64,000 nucleotides of DNA, from positions 62,001-126,000 of the forward strand of contig NZ_JAAOHY010000005.1 of the NCBI RefSeq assembly GCF_011308835.1, given 5' to 3'. Positions 9,801-17,800 of this stretch are shown piece after piece (position 1 is the stretch's first letter; each line of letters starts with the position of its first letter). Both the position numbers and the translations under genes were made by a program. This DNA comes from Paracoccus xiamenensis (lineage in GTDB: Bacteria > Pseudomonadota > Alphaproteobacteria > Rhodobacterales > Rhodobacteraceae). Under the pieces are notes generated by a model. That model ran no database searches. It saw nothing but the letters and a program-made list of their open reading frames with translations, and was not told where the DNA came from.

Positions 9801-11519
9801 GGAAGCCTGACCACCAGCGGAAACGCCAGCATTGGTGGCGCGGTCAGCGGCAATGTCGATTATGCCGCCGGTCAGCTGAACCTTGCCAATGGCCTGACAA
9901 TCGGCGGCGAGTTGATCCTGCGCAATGACTTGACCCTTGCCAACGGGATCCGGGTCAATGCCGCGCAGACCACGATCAACAACGCGGCCACGCTGTCGCT
10001 GGGCGGGACGCTGGGCGGCAATGTCGCCAATGCGGGCACGCTGAAACTGGCTGACCACGCGGCCAAGGTGACCGGCAACCTGGACAATGCCGGCACCATC
10101 GATCTGCAGGACGGCGATACCGACGATGTGCTGACGGTCGGCGGTCTGTCGGGCAATGGCCGGGCGGCGATGGATATCAGCACCGGCGACCGCCTGACCT
10201 CGGACCAGATCGTGGTTGAGGGCGGCGCTGCCACCGGCAACCTGCACTTCTCGCTGGATGCTGGCACCAACCAGATTGCCGGCTCGACCCTGGGGCAGCG
10301 GGTGACACTGCTTAATGTGGACGAAAGCCTCGGCGCGCAGAACGATATCACCTATACCTATGACGAACTGTCGGCCGCGAATGAGCGGATCGTCTATTCG
10401 ATCGACCAAGCCGGAAATAATGGCGACCTGACGCTGGTCAGCCAGGTCAACCCGGCCATCGGCGCAATGTTCGCCAACGTCACCCTTGTTCAGTCGCTGA
10501 TCGGTTCGGTCATCAACCGCCCGACCAGCCCCTATGTCACCGGGCTGGTGGTCGACAGTGCAGGCAAACCCTGCGGCGTCGGCGGCTGGGGCCGGGCCAC
10601 CGGCGGTAGCGCGAATGTCGAGGGCAAGACCGACAACCAGGTCAGCGTCCTGGAAAACGAGGTTTCGGCCGATTACTACGGGATGCAGGGCGGTATCGAT
10701 CTGGCCTGTTTCGACGATCGTTTCGGCGGCTGGGACATGGCCTTCGGGGCGCTTGGCGGCGTCAACATCGGCGACTCGCGCCAGCCGATCTATGCGATCA
10801 ACGGCCGCGATTCCCAGGCAACGACCGGCGCCCTGGCCAGCGTCACCACCACCGACTTCCAACAGCGTTATCTGGGCGTCTATGCGACCGCCAGCAAGGA
10901 TCGCTGGGTGGCCGACCTGCAGCTTCGCATGGAAAAGACCGATTTCGAGCTGAAGAACACGCCGACCTCGGCCAGCAGCACCGGGCTTGGGATCACCGAC
11001 CCCGATTTCAGCAGCGACGGTTACACCCTGTCCGGCTCGGTCAGCTATTCGATGCCGATTGCCAAGACCGGCTGGAACCTGACCCCCACCGTGGGCTTTG
11101 CCTGGTCGAAATATTCGACCGACAGCATCCGCTTCAGCGAAGGCTTCCGGATGGAGTTCGACGACAGCAACCGCAAGATCGGCTTCGTCGGTGCCACGGT
11201 CAGCAAGGCCTTTATCCGGATGGAGGAGAACGCCGCCATCCAGACATTCGCCACCGCGACCTATTACAAGGACTTCGCGGATGCGGCCATCTCGCGGCTG
11301 TATAATGACAGGCTGGACGGCTATGACACGCAGGTCATGACCTCGGACAACCTTAAATCCTATTCCGAGGTCAGCATCGGCGCGAATTACGTGAAGGTGC
11401 TGGATCCCAGCAAGGCCGGCGGCGGACGCCAGTTTTCGACCAGTGCGCGCATCGACGGCCGTTTTGGTGACAGCATCGACAGCGTCGGTGTGACAGGCCA
11501 GATCCGGTGGCAGTTCTGA
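3828..11519 (+). CDS. Giant repeat-rich autotransporter (type V secretion) protein
   Basis: The frame is open from 3645, inside the previous gene. ATG 3828 is chosen because it starts a signal peptide (MSPRLPAAPRLRSQG..., hydrophobic core, cleavage after PVHA), giving 2563 residues. From about residue 40 to 2180 the passenger is a long run of degenerate repeats of the type G-T-[IL]-x-G-x-[VL]-x-N-x-G-x-[LV]-T, rich in Asn, Thr, Gly and Asp and with no Cys, as expected for a parallel beta-helix. The last about 320 residues (from about 10560) form an autotransporter beta-barrel: alternating aromatic strands (GGWGRATGG, YYGMQGGIDLA, YLGVYATA) and a terminal GQIRWQF ending in Phe. Such proteins are exported by Sec and displayed on the outer membrane, often as adhesins. 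Its position between a wall hydrolase and T6SS genes is notable. A hairpin with a T-tract follows the stop. Confidence 0.9.
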   Translation: MSPRLPAAPRLRSQGHLLRTTALVSLLSTLAPLQPVHAQDLYTLDNASPGSQPLRGTTGTWAADSQIWFNQTSSQWETLANGGIAVLGSKQGGADVTLTVDSTTPIRIDGIQVDEDGYTLTGGTLNGTGLGLTFSTTSSSLRTIDVDTALDASVIVDDNVRLRYGGTTSSAATLRVQSGGELRIDFGATTRGLLNVYGSTSVIGTHVGAIQNSGRLVLDGTVNTAAAGDQVINTGIFTQRTGSTLNMAVNNQNQAGYYLDDGSLTGTVSNTGAFSQSGGIVTGAVQNDDFYRFNAGTIVGNVTNNADFVQYSGAVIDGNVTANMSSGRAYLLRDGEVTGDFDNSGIMEAYGTIGGTLTNNSTGSVTVNNFRSLSVTEIDNSGDLILSDGSTTTGNITNNTDAEILIDDATVTGSIQSDGTIYILSDGSQVTGDLGIGSGGLLQFLGNSNATFAVGKNLTQTGNINTSGSGKLLITAEKILLQNRALVEDDGSVKFQGIEVVQASKVFSEDGSLSGGLIDGGIENEATGSVTLETGINIDGNDYAYSNFGLTELEGPGASLFNLQSFSNTGPDAQLINGGQSLVFADAMTNSGRITNDGTIGVGGASQLLDNLTEGTITNNGWIDANIQSAAGATLISTNRILGDVDNDGEAILSGTIDGELDNSNANVTLNGDLAVGNLKNSTSTAGIQISQGQTLTSAGLVENSGILTVAGTLEGETDNGGQLTVAGVLVGDVENTGTLTSTGVISGDVTNDGVANLQGRITDNLLNHTADLTLIGDLRVGRLRNSGASATITIDAGYKLTSDITAANSGQLTIDGELVGGLSNTGNVTNAGTISGPVANTGGSLTSNGTITGAVANTAGSLTSTGTITGNVTNTAGQLTSSGTIAGDLDNDSIATLSGTITGELDNSADDLTLGGDLDVGSLTNSAGTAVVTIGANQTLTSKGAVSNDGSVTVALDGTLAAQGDITNNNVMDVTGTATTKGDVTNNGTLDVAGALTAEGDLDNNDTMNVTGSASIGGDLTNDGTLDIDGTLTADGAATNSGTLTVDGALTATGGLTNDEILTIAGTVTGEVTNNDEMNLTSGAIVGNVSNAGQANVSGNSSVTGDLTNTGTITGVGGTTTLTVNGGTFLNDGTLNARSNSTLTIRADALEFGVDSKVDASRVFLEGDIVNRGQMTYDEDATLNNGGLVNKSTGSVVVSAALDAGGNDITNAGNFRVTSDSDSDGNLHNVDVLQNSGTFTIDSRGQVSANTVENHGGTMTVAGGLTGPVSNKTNGTLDLSGGTITGSVENLGDLTGTGEITGTLTNRKTADLGGSAGNTVNSGVLSTNGDLTLGTLLNTGTVRIDAGDSLTTAGAVDNQRKLEVAGTLASRLDNATGASTVLTGGTLAQRVTNDGRLTGTGTISGQLTNNGTAELAGSLSTTTNNGSLQTAGDLSISSLTNAGTTTVMSGDNLTMGSALQNQKQLLVAGTITGAVTNQSDATMEVNGGTVTGSVSNVAGSTTTLNDGSVQGNVLNSGVLYAAGDSTIGSTLVNAGTTRVRDDQKLTAGKVENGRILTVAGTLDSDVENENTGTVTLQSGTIIGDIANAGTLTGNGTVDGAVTNTGEVTSDGTLTIDQLSNNNTVNVAAGSTLASGNTVRNTAALNVAGTLQGAVTNGPRGTVALDGGTVTGAINNSGTVAGTGTLSGDLNSSGIANLAGTAQTIVNSGQFTLVDQGTLRVDALTNRDGGTLSVDSGETLTSARRVDNQGVLRLAGQLNGGVNNTGTLRLNEGNISGAVINDGTLNGSGIIGGKVTNTGRLNTTGKLTVDALTNRGTTTIGADETLVSTTAVVNEKTLDVAGTLLARLNNQSGATTTLNSGTIAGSVQNRGTLAGTGTVDGKLTTRSGGTTSMGGTVNGDLVNLGGVITPNADLLVEGEIQNSASSTLVLAQAGANSSALTGPGSFTVNQGVKVTTAGGAINGPNANMNVFGTLVGDVTNNGIYQQTGNLDGSLTTSGNASIGGAVSGNVDYAAGQLNLANGLTIGGELILRNDLTLANGIRVNAAQTTINNAATLSLGGTLGGNVANAGTLKLADHAAKVTGNLDNAGTIDLQDGDTDDVLTVGGLSGNGRAAMDISTGDRLTSDQIVVEGGAATGNLHFSLDAGTNQIAGSTLGQRVTLLNVDESLGAQNDITYTYDELSAANERIVYSIDQAGNNGDLTLVSQVNPAIGAMFANVTLVQSLIGSVINRPTSPYVTGLVVDSAGKPCGVGGWGRATGGSANVEGKTDNQVSVLENEVSADYYGMQGGIDLACFDDRFGGWDMAFGALGGVNIGDSRQPIYAINGRDSQATTGALASVTTTDFQQRYLGVYATASKDRWVADLQLRMEKTDFELKNTPTSASSTGLGITDPDFSSDGYTLSGSVSYSMPIAKTGWNLTPTVGFAWSKYSTDSIRFSEGFRMEFDDSNRKIGFVGATVSKAFIRMEENAAIQTFATATYYKDFADAAISRLYNDRLDGYDTQVMTSDNLKSYSEVSIGANYVKVLDPSKAGGGRQFSTSARIDGRFGDSIDSVGVTGQIRWQF
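6324..6476 (+). repeat. Three tandem 51-base repeats inside the autotransporter
   Basis: Units 6324-6374, 6375-6425 and 6426-6476 each encode 17 residues of the form GTI[ST]G-x-V-[AT]-N-T-x-G-x-L-T-S-x. They are the most regular part of a passenger otherwise built of diverged copies of the same unit, and probably a recent expansion. Confidence 0.75.
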
Positions 11520-11555
11520 TTGCATCCGCCGGACAGTGATTTAGTCTGCGGGCCA

Positions 11556-11595
11556 GATCCGGGCGGCGAAAAGCCGGCCGGATCGGTTTGATTTT
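11556..11595 (+). terminator. Hairpin with T-tract between the autotransporter and tssK
   Basis: GATCCGGGCGGC (11556-11567) pairs with GCCGGCCGGATC (11573-11584), 12 positions with one mismatch, around a GAAAA loop. GGTTTGATTTTT follows. It looks like the terminator of the autotransporter gene, but it ends only 20 bases before the tssK start codon and overlaps the natural place for a tssK leader. Confidence 0.65.
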
Positions 11596-11615
11596 TACGA
11601 AGGGGAGATTTCCCG

Positions 11616-12950
11616 ATGTCGTGGTTCAGCAAGGTTGCCTGGAAAGAGGGGCTGTTCATGCAGCCCCAGCATCTTCAGCAGGCGGACCGCTATGTCGAAA
11701 ATCTTGTCAATGCGCGCACCCGGCTGCTGACCCCCTACCCGTGGGGCGTCAGCGACCTGACCGTGGACCGCGATGCCTGCCAGCAGGGTCGGATCAGCCT
11801 GCGGGCGATTTCGGGGGTGATGCCCGACGGCACCCCCTTTGACGCGCCGGGCACGGGCCCCCTGCCCGTCCCGATTTCCGTGGCCGACGACGCGGCGGGC
11901 CAGTTCGTCTGGCTGACCCTGCCCGACAGCTCGCCCAATATGCGCGACATGGCCCCCTATCAGGAGGAAGGCAGTTCGACCCGTTGGGGGATCATGACAG
12001 AATCCGTGGCCGACACCGCCGCCGCCAGCCGCAACGAGCAGGTGTTGGAACTGGCCGTCCCCCGGCTGGAGCTGGTCGTGCGCAAGACCCCGCGCCCCGG
12101 CTATCAGAACCTGCGTCTCGCCCGCATTTCCGAGGTGCGCGACGGCGTGGTGACGCTGGACGAAACCGCGCCACCCCCGGCGCTGGTGATCGGGGCGCAT
12201 CCGCAGATCCTCGGCTATCTGACCCGTGTCATCGGCTGGATCGAGGCGCGGCTGGAAAGCCTTGCCCGCTTTGCCGCCGACCCCTCGGCCGGGGGTGGCA
12301 TGCAGGCGGCTGATTACCTGATGCTGATGGTGCTGAACCGCAATATCGGGGTGCTGCGCCACCTGTCGAAGACCTTCGGCCTGCATCCTGAAATGCTGTA
12401 TCGCCAGCTGATCGCGCTGGCGGGGGAACTGGCCACGTTCGACGGCGCCAACCGGATGGCGGCGGATTATCCAGCTTACGACCATGAAAACCCTAAGGAA
12501 AGCTTCGCGCCCATCGTGGCCGACATCCAGCGCTTCCTGTCGCGCGAGATCGGGCGGGCGATCCGGCTGCCCCTGCAGCAGGTGCGCCAGAATTCCTATC
12601 TGGCACAGGTCGCCGACCGCAACCTGTTCCGCGAGGCCACCTTCATCATCGAGGTCCAAAGCTCGAAACCGCTGGCGCAGGTACAGGCGCAGTTCCCCGA
12701 ATTGTGCAAGGTCGGCCCCAACACCCGCATGGCCGAGATCGTCAACAACAACCTGCCCGGCATCCAGCTGCTGCATATGCCGAACCCGCCCCGGCAGATC
12801 CGGGTGCTCTCCAGCCATGTCTATTTCCGGCTGGAAAAGAACTCGGCGCTGTGGCGCGAATTTTCGGTGGCGCCGGCGGTGGGGATGCATTTCGCGGGCG
12901 ACTGGCCGGATCTGCAACTTGAATTCTGGGCGGTGCCGGAGGGGACGTGA
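11616..12950 (+). CDS. tssK: T6SS baseplate protein TssK
   Basis: The 444-residue product begins VAWKEGLFMQPQHLQQADRY after a few residues, the classic N-terminus of TssK (VasE/ImpJ), and has the usual family length. TssK is the trimeric adaptor that ties the TssEFG-VgrG baseplate to the TssLM membrane complex. AAGGGGAG lies about 10 bases before ATG 11616. The stop overlaps the start of tssL (TGATG), so the two are translationally coupled. It opens the plus-strand half of the locus: tssK, tssL, tssM, tagF, pppA, ppkA. Confidence 0.96.
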   Translation: MSWFSKVAWKEGLFMQPQHLQQADRYVENLVNARTRLLTPYPWGVSDLTVDRDACQQGRISLRAISGVMPDGTPFDAPGTGPLPVPISVADDAAGQFVWLTLPDSSPNMRDMAPYQEEGSSTRWGIMTESVADTAAASRNEQVLELAVPRLELVVRKTPRPGYQNLRLARISEVRDGVVTLDETAPPPALVIGAHPQILGYLTRVIGWIEARLESLARFAADPSAGGGMQAADYLMLMVLNRNIGVLRHLSKTFGLHPEMLYRQLIALAGELATFDGANRMAADYPAYDHENPKESFAPIVADIQRFLSREIGRAIRLPLQQVRQNSYLAQVADRNLFREATFIIEVQSSKPLAQVQAQFPELCKVGPNTRMAEIVNNNLPGIQLLHMPNPPRQIRVLSSHVYFRLEKNSALWREFSVAPAVGMHFAGDWPDLQLEFWAVPEGT

Positions 12951-14812
12951 TGGCCGGTGGGCGCAAGGACGACGACGACCGCACAGATCTGGGTGGACGC
13001 CACCGACAGCAGGGGGGTGCGAACAGCCCCTTTGGTCAGCCGCAATCCCCCCATCCCGCACCGCCGGGGCGTGGCGATGACCGCACGGTGATTGGCGGCC
13101 AGCTGACGCCGCCGGGGCAGCAATCGCCCTATGCCACCCCCTACCCGCCAAGCCCCGGGCAAGCGCCGGGTCAGGGCGGCTATCAGCCGGGCGGATATCA
13201 GCCCTCGCAGCCCGGCGGATATCCTCAACCGGGCAGTTATTCGCCGGGCGGCGCCCCGGCATCGGGCGGCACATGGGTCGGCGCGCCCTCGGCGCCGGCA
13301 CAATCGGGATCGCCCTTCCCGGCCTATCCGCCGCAGCAACCGCAGGGCGGCTACGGCGGCCAGCCGGGCTATCCCGCGGCACCCGGCGGACAGGGCGGCT
13401 CTGCCAGCCCGTTCGAACAGGCGGGCCAGATCGGCCGCGCGCCGGGTCAGGGCGATGACGGCTTTTTCCCGCAATATCATCAGCCCGACAGCCCCCCTCG
13501 GCAGGAAGCCCCGCGCATCCCCCTGCATGAGGCCTTGCGGGTCCGGGACCTTGGCGCGGCCTCGTCTTCGAACCCGTTGCTTGCGGCGGCGGCCAGTTTG
13601 CTGATCCTGCTGGGCCGGTTGCGCACCGGGCTGGTCGAATTGCAGGTCGCCCCCCTGATGGAACATGTCACCCGCGAGATCGAGCGTTTCGAACAGAATG
13701 CCCGCGCTGCTGGCGTTGATCCGCACGAGGTGCTGGTGGCGAAATATGCGCTGTCGGGCACCGCCGATGACATCGTCCAGAACCTGCCCGGCGGCAATCG
13801 CGGCGACTGGCAGCAATATTCGATGGTCGCGCGCTTCTTCCACAAGCGCGATTCCGGCGTCGGCTTCTTCCAAGAGGTCGAGAAGGCATTACAGGCCCCC
13901 GCCCAACGCTATAACCTGCTGGAGCTGATGCTGGTCTGCCTGTCGCTGGGTTTCGAAGGCCAGTTCCGCACCGCGCCCAACGGCAGCGTGCAACTGGCCC
14001 GCTATCGCGGCGCGATCTATGAAAGCCTGCGCCGGGTCAAGCCGCGCCCGGACGAGGATATCTCGGTCACCTGGGCGCCGGTCGAACAGGGCAAGCGGCG
14101 GCGTTTCGGTGCCATCCCGATCCCGGCCGTGGCGGGGATCGCGGCTGCGGCGCTGCTGGGGATCTTCGCCACCTTCTCGACCCTGATCAACCGCGACGGC
14201 ACGGCTGTGGCGGCAGAAATGCGGGCGCTGCATCAGGGCGCGCCGACGCTGCAGATCGACCGCAGCACCCAGATCGTCTATGAGGCGCCGCAGACCACGC
14301 AATTGCAGCGCATTCGCGATGCCTTCGCCGCAGAAATCGCTGATGGCAGTGTCGAGGTTGAACAGAAGGGCGATTACATCGCCATCCGCGTCGGCAACCT
14401 GCAACTGTTCGACACCGGCAAGACCGAGGTGAAACCGGGATTTGCCGCGCTTTCGGCCCGCATCGCCGAGGTACTGAACGCCGAGGCCGGCCCGATCCTG
14501 GTCGAAGGCCATACCGACAACGTGCCGATGTCGGGACGCGGGCAATACAAGGACAATTACCAGCTGTCGCAGGCCCGCGCCGATTCCGTGGGCGGCGTGT
14601 TGTCGCCGCTGATGGCCGACGCTGCGCGGATCACCAGCACCGGCCGGGGCGAGGACGACCCCGTGGGCGACAACGCGACCGAGGAAGGCCGCAGCGCCAA
14701 CCGCCGGGTGGAAATCATGCTGGCCCGCGAGGGCACCTATGACGCGCCGCAGACAGACGCAGCCGCCACCGAGGCGCCACCGCAAGCCGACCAGACGGAG
14801 ACGACCCAGTGA
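12950..14812 (+). CDS. tssL: T6SS membrane protein TssL with C-terminal OmpA domain
   Basis: ATG 12950 overlaps the tssK stop; a GTG one codon earlier is possible. The 620-residue product has four parts. A cytoplasmic Gly/Pro/Gln-rich tail covers residues 1-185. The DotU/TssL cytoplasmic domain covers about 190-375 (LLAAAASLLILLGRLRTG, FHKRDSGVGFFQEVEKAL). One membrane segment lies near 385-405. A periplasmic OmpA-like peptidoglycan-binding domain ends the protein (ILVEGHTDNVPMSG, GRSANRRVEIML). This 'evolved' TssL anchors the complex to the wall, which fits the absence of a TssJ lipoprotein. The tail contains DRTDL (Thr12) and DRTVIG (Thr46), resembling the phospho-threonine site that PpkA modifies and Fha binds in Agrobacterium TssL. 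The stop overlaps tssM (GTGA). Confidence 0.96.
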   Translation: MAGGRKDDDDRTDLGGRHRQQGGANSPFGQPQSPHPAPPGRGDDRTVIGGQLTPPGQQSPYATPYPPSPGQAPGQGGYQPGGYQPSQPGGYPQPGSYSPGGAPASGGTWVGAPSAPAQSGSPFPAYPPQQPQGGYGGQPGYPAAPGGQGGSASPFEQAGQIGRAPGQGDDGFFPQYHQPDSPPRQEAPRIPLHEALRVRDLGAASSSNPLLAAAASLLILLGRLRTGLVELQVAPLMEHVTREIERFEQNARAAGVDPHEVLVAKYALSGTADDIVQNLPGGNRGDWQQYSMVARFFHKRDSGVGFFQEVEKALQAPAQRYNLLELMLVCLSLGFEGQFRTAPNGSVQLARYRGAIYESLRRVKPRPDEDISVTWAPVEQGKRRRFGAIPIPAVAGIAAAALLGIFATFSTLINRDGTAVAAEMRALHQGAPTLQIDRSTQIVYEAPQTTQLQRIRDAFAAEIADGSVEVEQKGDYIAIRVGNLQLFDTGKTEVKPGFAALSARIAEVLNAEAGPILVEGHTDNVPMSGRGQYKDNYQLSQARADSVGGVLSPLMADAARITSTGRGEDDPVGDNATEEGRSANRRVEIMLAREGTYDAPQTDAAATEAPPQADQTETTQ

Positions 14813-17800
14813 GATTTTTCGGCTATTACCTGCGCTTTCCGCGTTGGGGTGAACATGCCTGGTGGCGCTGGTTCGTAACGATCCTCGGGCTGGGTGGCCT
14901 GTGCGCGGCGATCTGGATCGGAGGCCCGATGACTGGCTGGGGACCGCTGACGACGGTGTGGCTGCGCGCCACGCTGATCGGGCTGATCCTCGGCATTTTC
15001 TTCCTGATCGTCCTTGTCCGCTGGCGCCGGCGCGTCCGCGCCGCGCGCGAGATCGAGGCCGCGCTGATCCCGGTCGAACCCGAAGGCGACGGCAAGATCC
15101 TGGCCGAAAAGATGCAGGAAGCCCTTGGCGTGCTGAAGAAATCGGGCGGTTCCAGCACGCTGTACGATCTGCCGTGGTATATCATCATCGGCCCGCCCGG
15201 CGCGGGCAAGACCACCGCCATCGCCAATTCGGGGATGGAATTCCCGCTGGCCCATGACAAGGCCGTATCGGGCTTTGGCGGCACCCGGAACATGGATTTC
15301 TGGTTTGCCGAAGACGCGATCCTGATCGACACTGCCGGGCGCTATACCACCCAGGACAGCGATCTGGTGGCCGACCGCGCCAGTTGGGACGCATTCCTTG
15401 ACCTGCTGAAAAAGACCCGGCCGAACCAGCCGGTCAACGGGGTGATCCTGTCCTTCTCGGTCGAGGATATGATGACCGAAAGCCCCGAAACGCTAAACCG
15501 ACACGCCGAAACCGTGCGCGCCCGTCTGGCCGAGCTGCACGAGCGGCTCAAGATCGACTTCCCGGTCTATGTGATGTTCACCAAGGCCGACCTGATCGCT
15601 GGTTTTCGCGAATATTTCGCCAGTTTCAGCCAAAGCCGGCGCAAGCTGGTCTGGGGCCATACCTTCCAGACCGCCGACCGCAAGGCCATCACGCATGAGG
15701 CCGTGCCGCAGGAATTCGACCGGCTGGTCGCGCGCCTTTCTGACGAGGTCGCGGACCGACTGTCCGAAGAACCCGACGGGATTTCCCGCATCGCCATTTT
15801 CGGCCTGCCCGGACAGATGGCACTGCTGCGCGACAATATCTCGGACTTCCTGCGCCGGGTGTTCGAACCCACGCGCTACAAGACCAATGCGATCCTGCGC
15901 GGCTTCTATTTCACCTCGGGCACGCAGGAAGGCACGCCGATCGACCAGGTGCTGGGCGCGATCCAGTCCGGCCCGGACGGCGCATCGGTCTTTCAACCCG
16001 CATTCATGTCGGGGCGCGGCAAAAGCTTCTTTATCCACGACCTGCTGAAGCGGGTAGTGATCCCTGAACAGGGCTGGGTCGGCCATGACCGCAAGGCGGT
16101 GCAGCGGGCGCTGCTGATCCGCAGCACAGCGCTGACCGCCATCGCCATTGCCACACTGGGGACGGCGGGTGCGCTTGGCTATAGCTACTGGAAAAACCTC
16201 AACCTCGTGCGCACGGCCGAGGCAGAGACCCAAAGCTATGCCCGCGCCGCCGTGGACGAGCTGAACCGAGACGTGATCTCGGACACCGATCTGCGGCCGA
16301 TCTCGCCATTGCTGGACGATCTGAAATCCATGCCGGCGGGTTACGGCGACAGTCAGGATCCCGGCATCTGGGAACGCATGGGTCTGGGCCAACGCAAGCG
16401 CCTGAACGCGGTGGCAACTGACACCTATTCGCAGGCGCTGGAACGGATGCTGCGGCCGCGGCTGATCCTCGATCTGGAAAAGCGGATGCCGCAGATCATC
16501 GCCTCGGGTGAGATGACGCAGATCTACCGCGCGCTGAAGGTTTATCTGCTGCTGGGCAAGCAGGGCGAGACCACCGACGATGCCGCCATCAAGGCCTGGT
16601 TCGACGAAAGCTGGGCGCAGGAATATCCGGGGCTGGAAGGCATCCGCTTTGCCGACGGGCTGGAGGCCCATCTGGACGCGATGCTGGCGCTTGACGACAA
16701 GCGCGACCCGCTGGTGGCGCTGGATCAGGCCACGGTCGAGCGCGCCCGCGCTGCCATCGCCCAGTTGCCGCTGGACGAACAGGCCTATGCGCTGATCGTC
16801 GACGGGGCGATCAACGCGACCAACCTGGAAGAATGGCAGCTGGTCCAGAAAATAGACGGCCCGGCCGCGCAGGTCTTTGCCACCCGCGACGGCAGCGACC
16901 TGTCGACGCTGACGGTGCCGGCGCTGTATACCTATGAAGGTTTCTGGGGCTATTTCTTCGACCAGCTGGATGTGGTCGGCGAACAGCTGCGGAAAGATCA
17001 GTGGGTGCTGGGCGATCAGGCCAGTTCCAGCGATATCGACCGCCGTTTGCAGCGGTTGGACCGTGACCTGATGGAGCGGTACCGCCGCGAATATTTCGCC
17101 GCTTGGCAGGGCATGCTGGGCAATCTGACGCTGGTATCGATGGTGGCCGACAAGCCGCAATATGCGGCGCTTGGGACGGCTTCCTCTGCCTCTGGCTCGC
17201 CCATCATGCGGCTGGTCGAAAGCGTCGACCGCGAGACCTATCTGACCCGCGAAATCGACGACGCCGCCAGCATCCCCGAAGAAGAGCTGGCAACCGCCAT
17301 GGCCGGCGGCGGCACTGGCGGATCGGGCGGCGCCGTCGCCAACCAGCTGGTCAACCGCTTCATTTCGCGCACCGGTGGCCTTCAGCGCATCCTGCTGGAA
17401 GAAGCCGCACGCAAACGCGGCGGCAAGACCCAGATCCGCCCCGGTCAAAGCAGCACCGAAGGCGGCGCCCCCGAAGGCGGCGTCTTCGCCCCGATCGAGG
17501 CCATCGCCGCCGAATTCGAGGGCTGGCATGCGCTGCTGCAAGGCAACGAAAACGCGCGTCCCATCGACACGCTGCTGGGCGATCTGGGCGCGATCTGGAT
17601 GAACCGCCGCGATGCAGAGGCCAATCCCGGCCCCGCCGACGCCGCCCTGCCAACGCTGCTGAACACGCTGACCCGCAACAATTCGCGCCTGCCGGAATCG
17701 CTGGCAGCGATGATGACGCGGGCCGAGGACGACTTCCGTTCGGGTGCCTCGGATTCCAGTATCGAGACGATGAACCGCGCGCTGAGCGACAGCATCACCT

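Noticed and set aside
3960..10450. Passenger repeats considered as a CRISPR or intergenic repeat array
   Set aside because: Repeats are in frame, diverged, contiguous and protein-coding, with no unique spacers.
9795..11525. 576-codon open frame antisense to the autotransporter barrel
   Set aside because: The plus-strand barrel is well supported by its strands and terminal Phe; the antisense frame reflects base composition and repeats.
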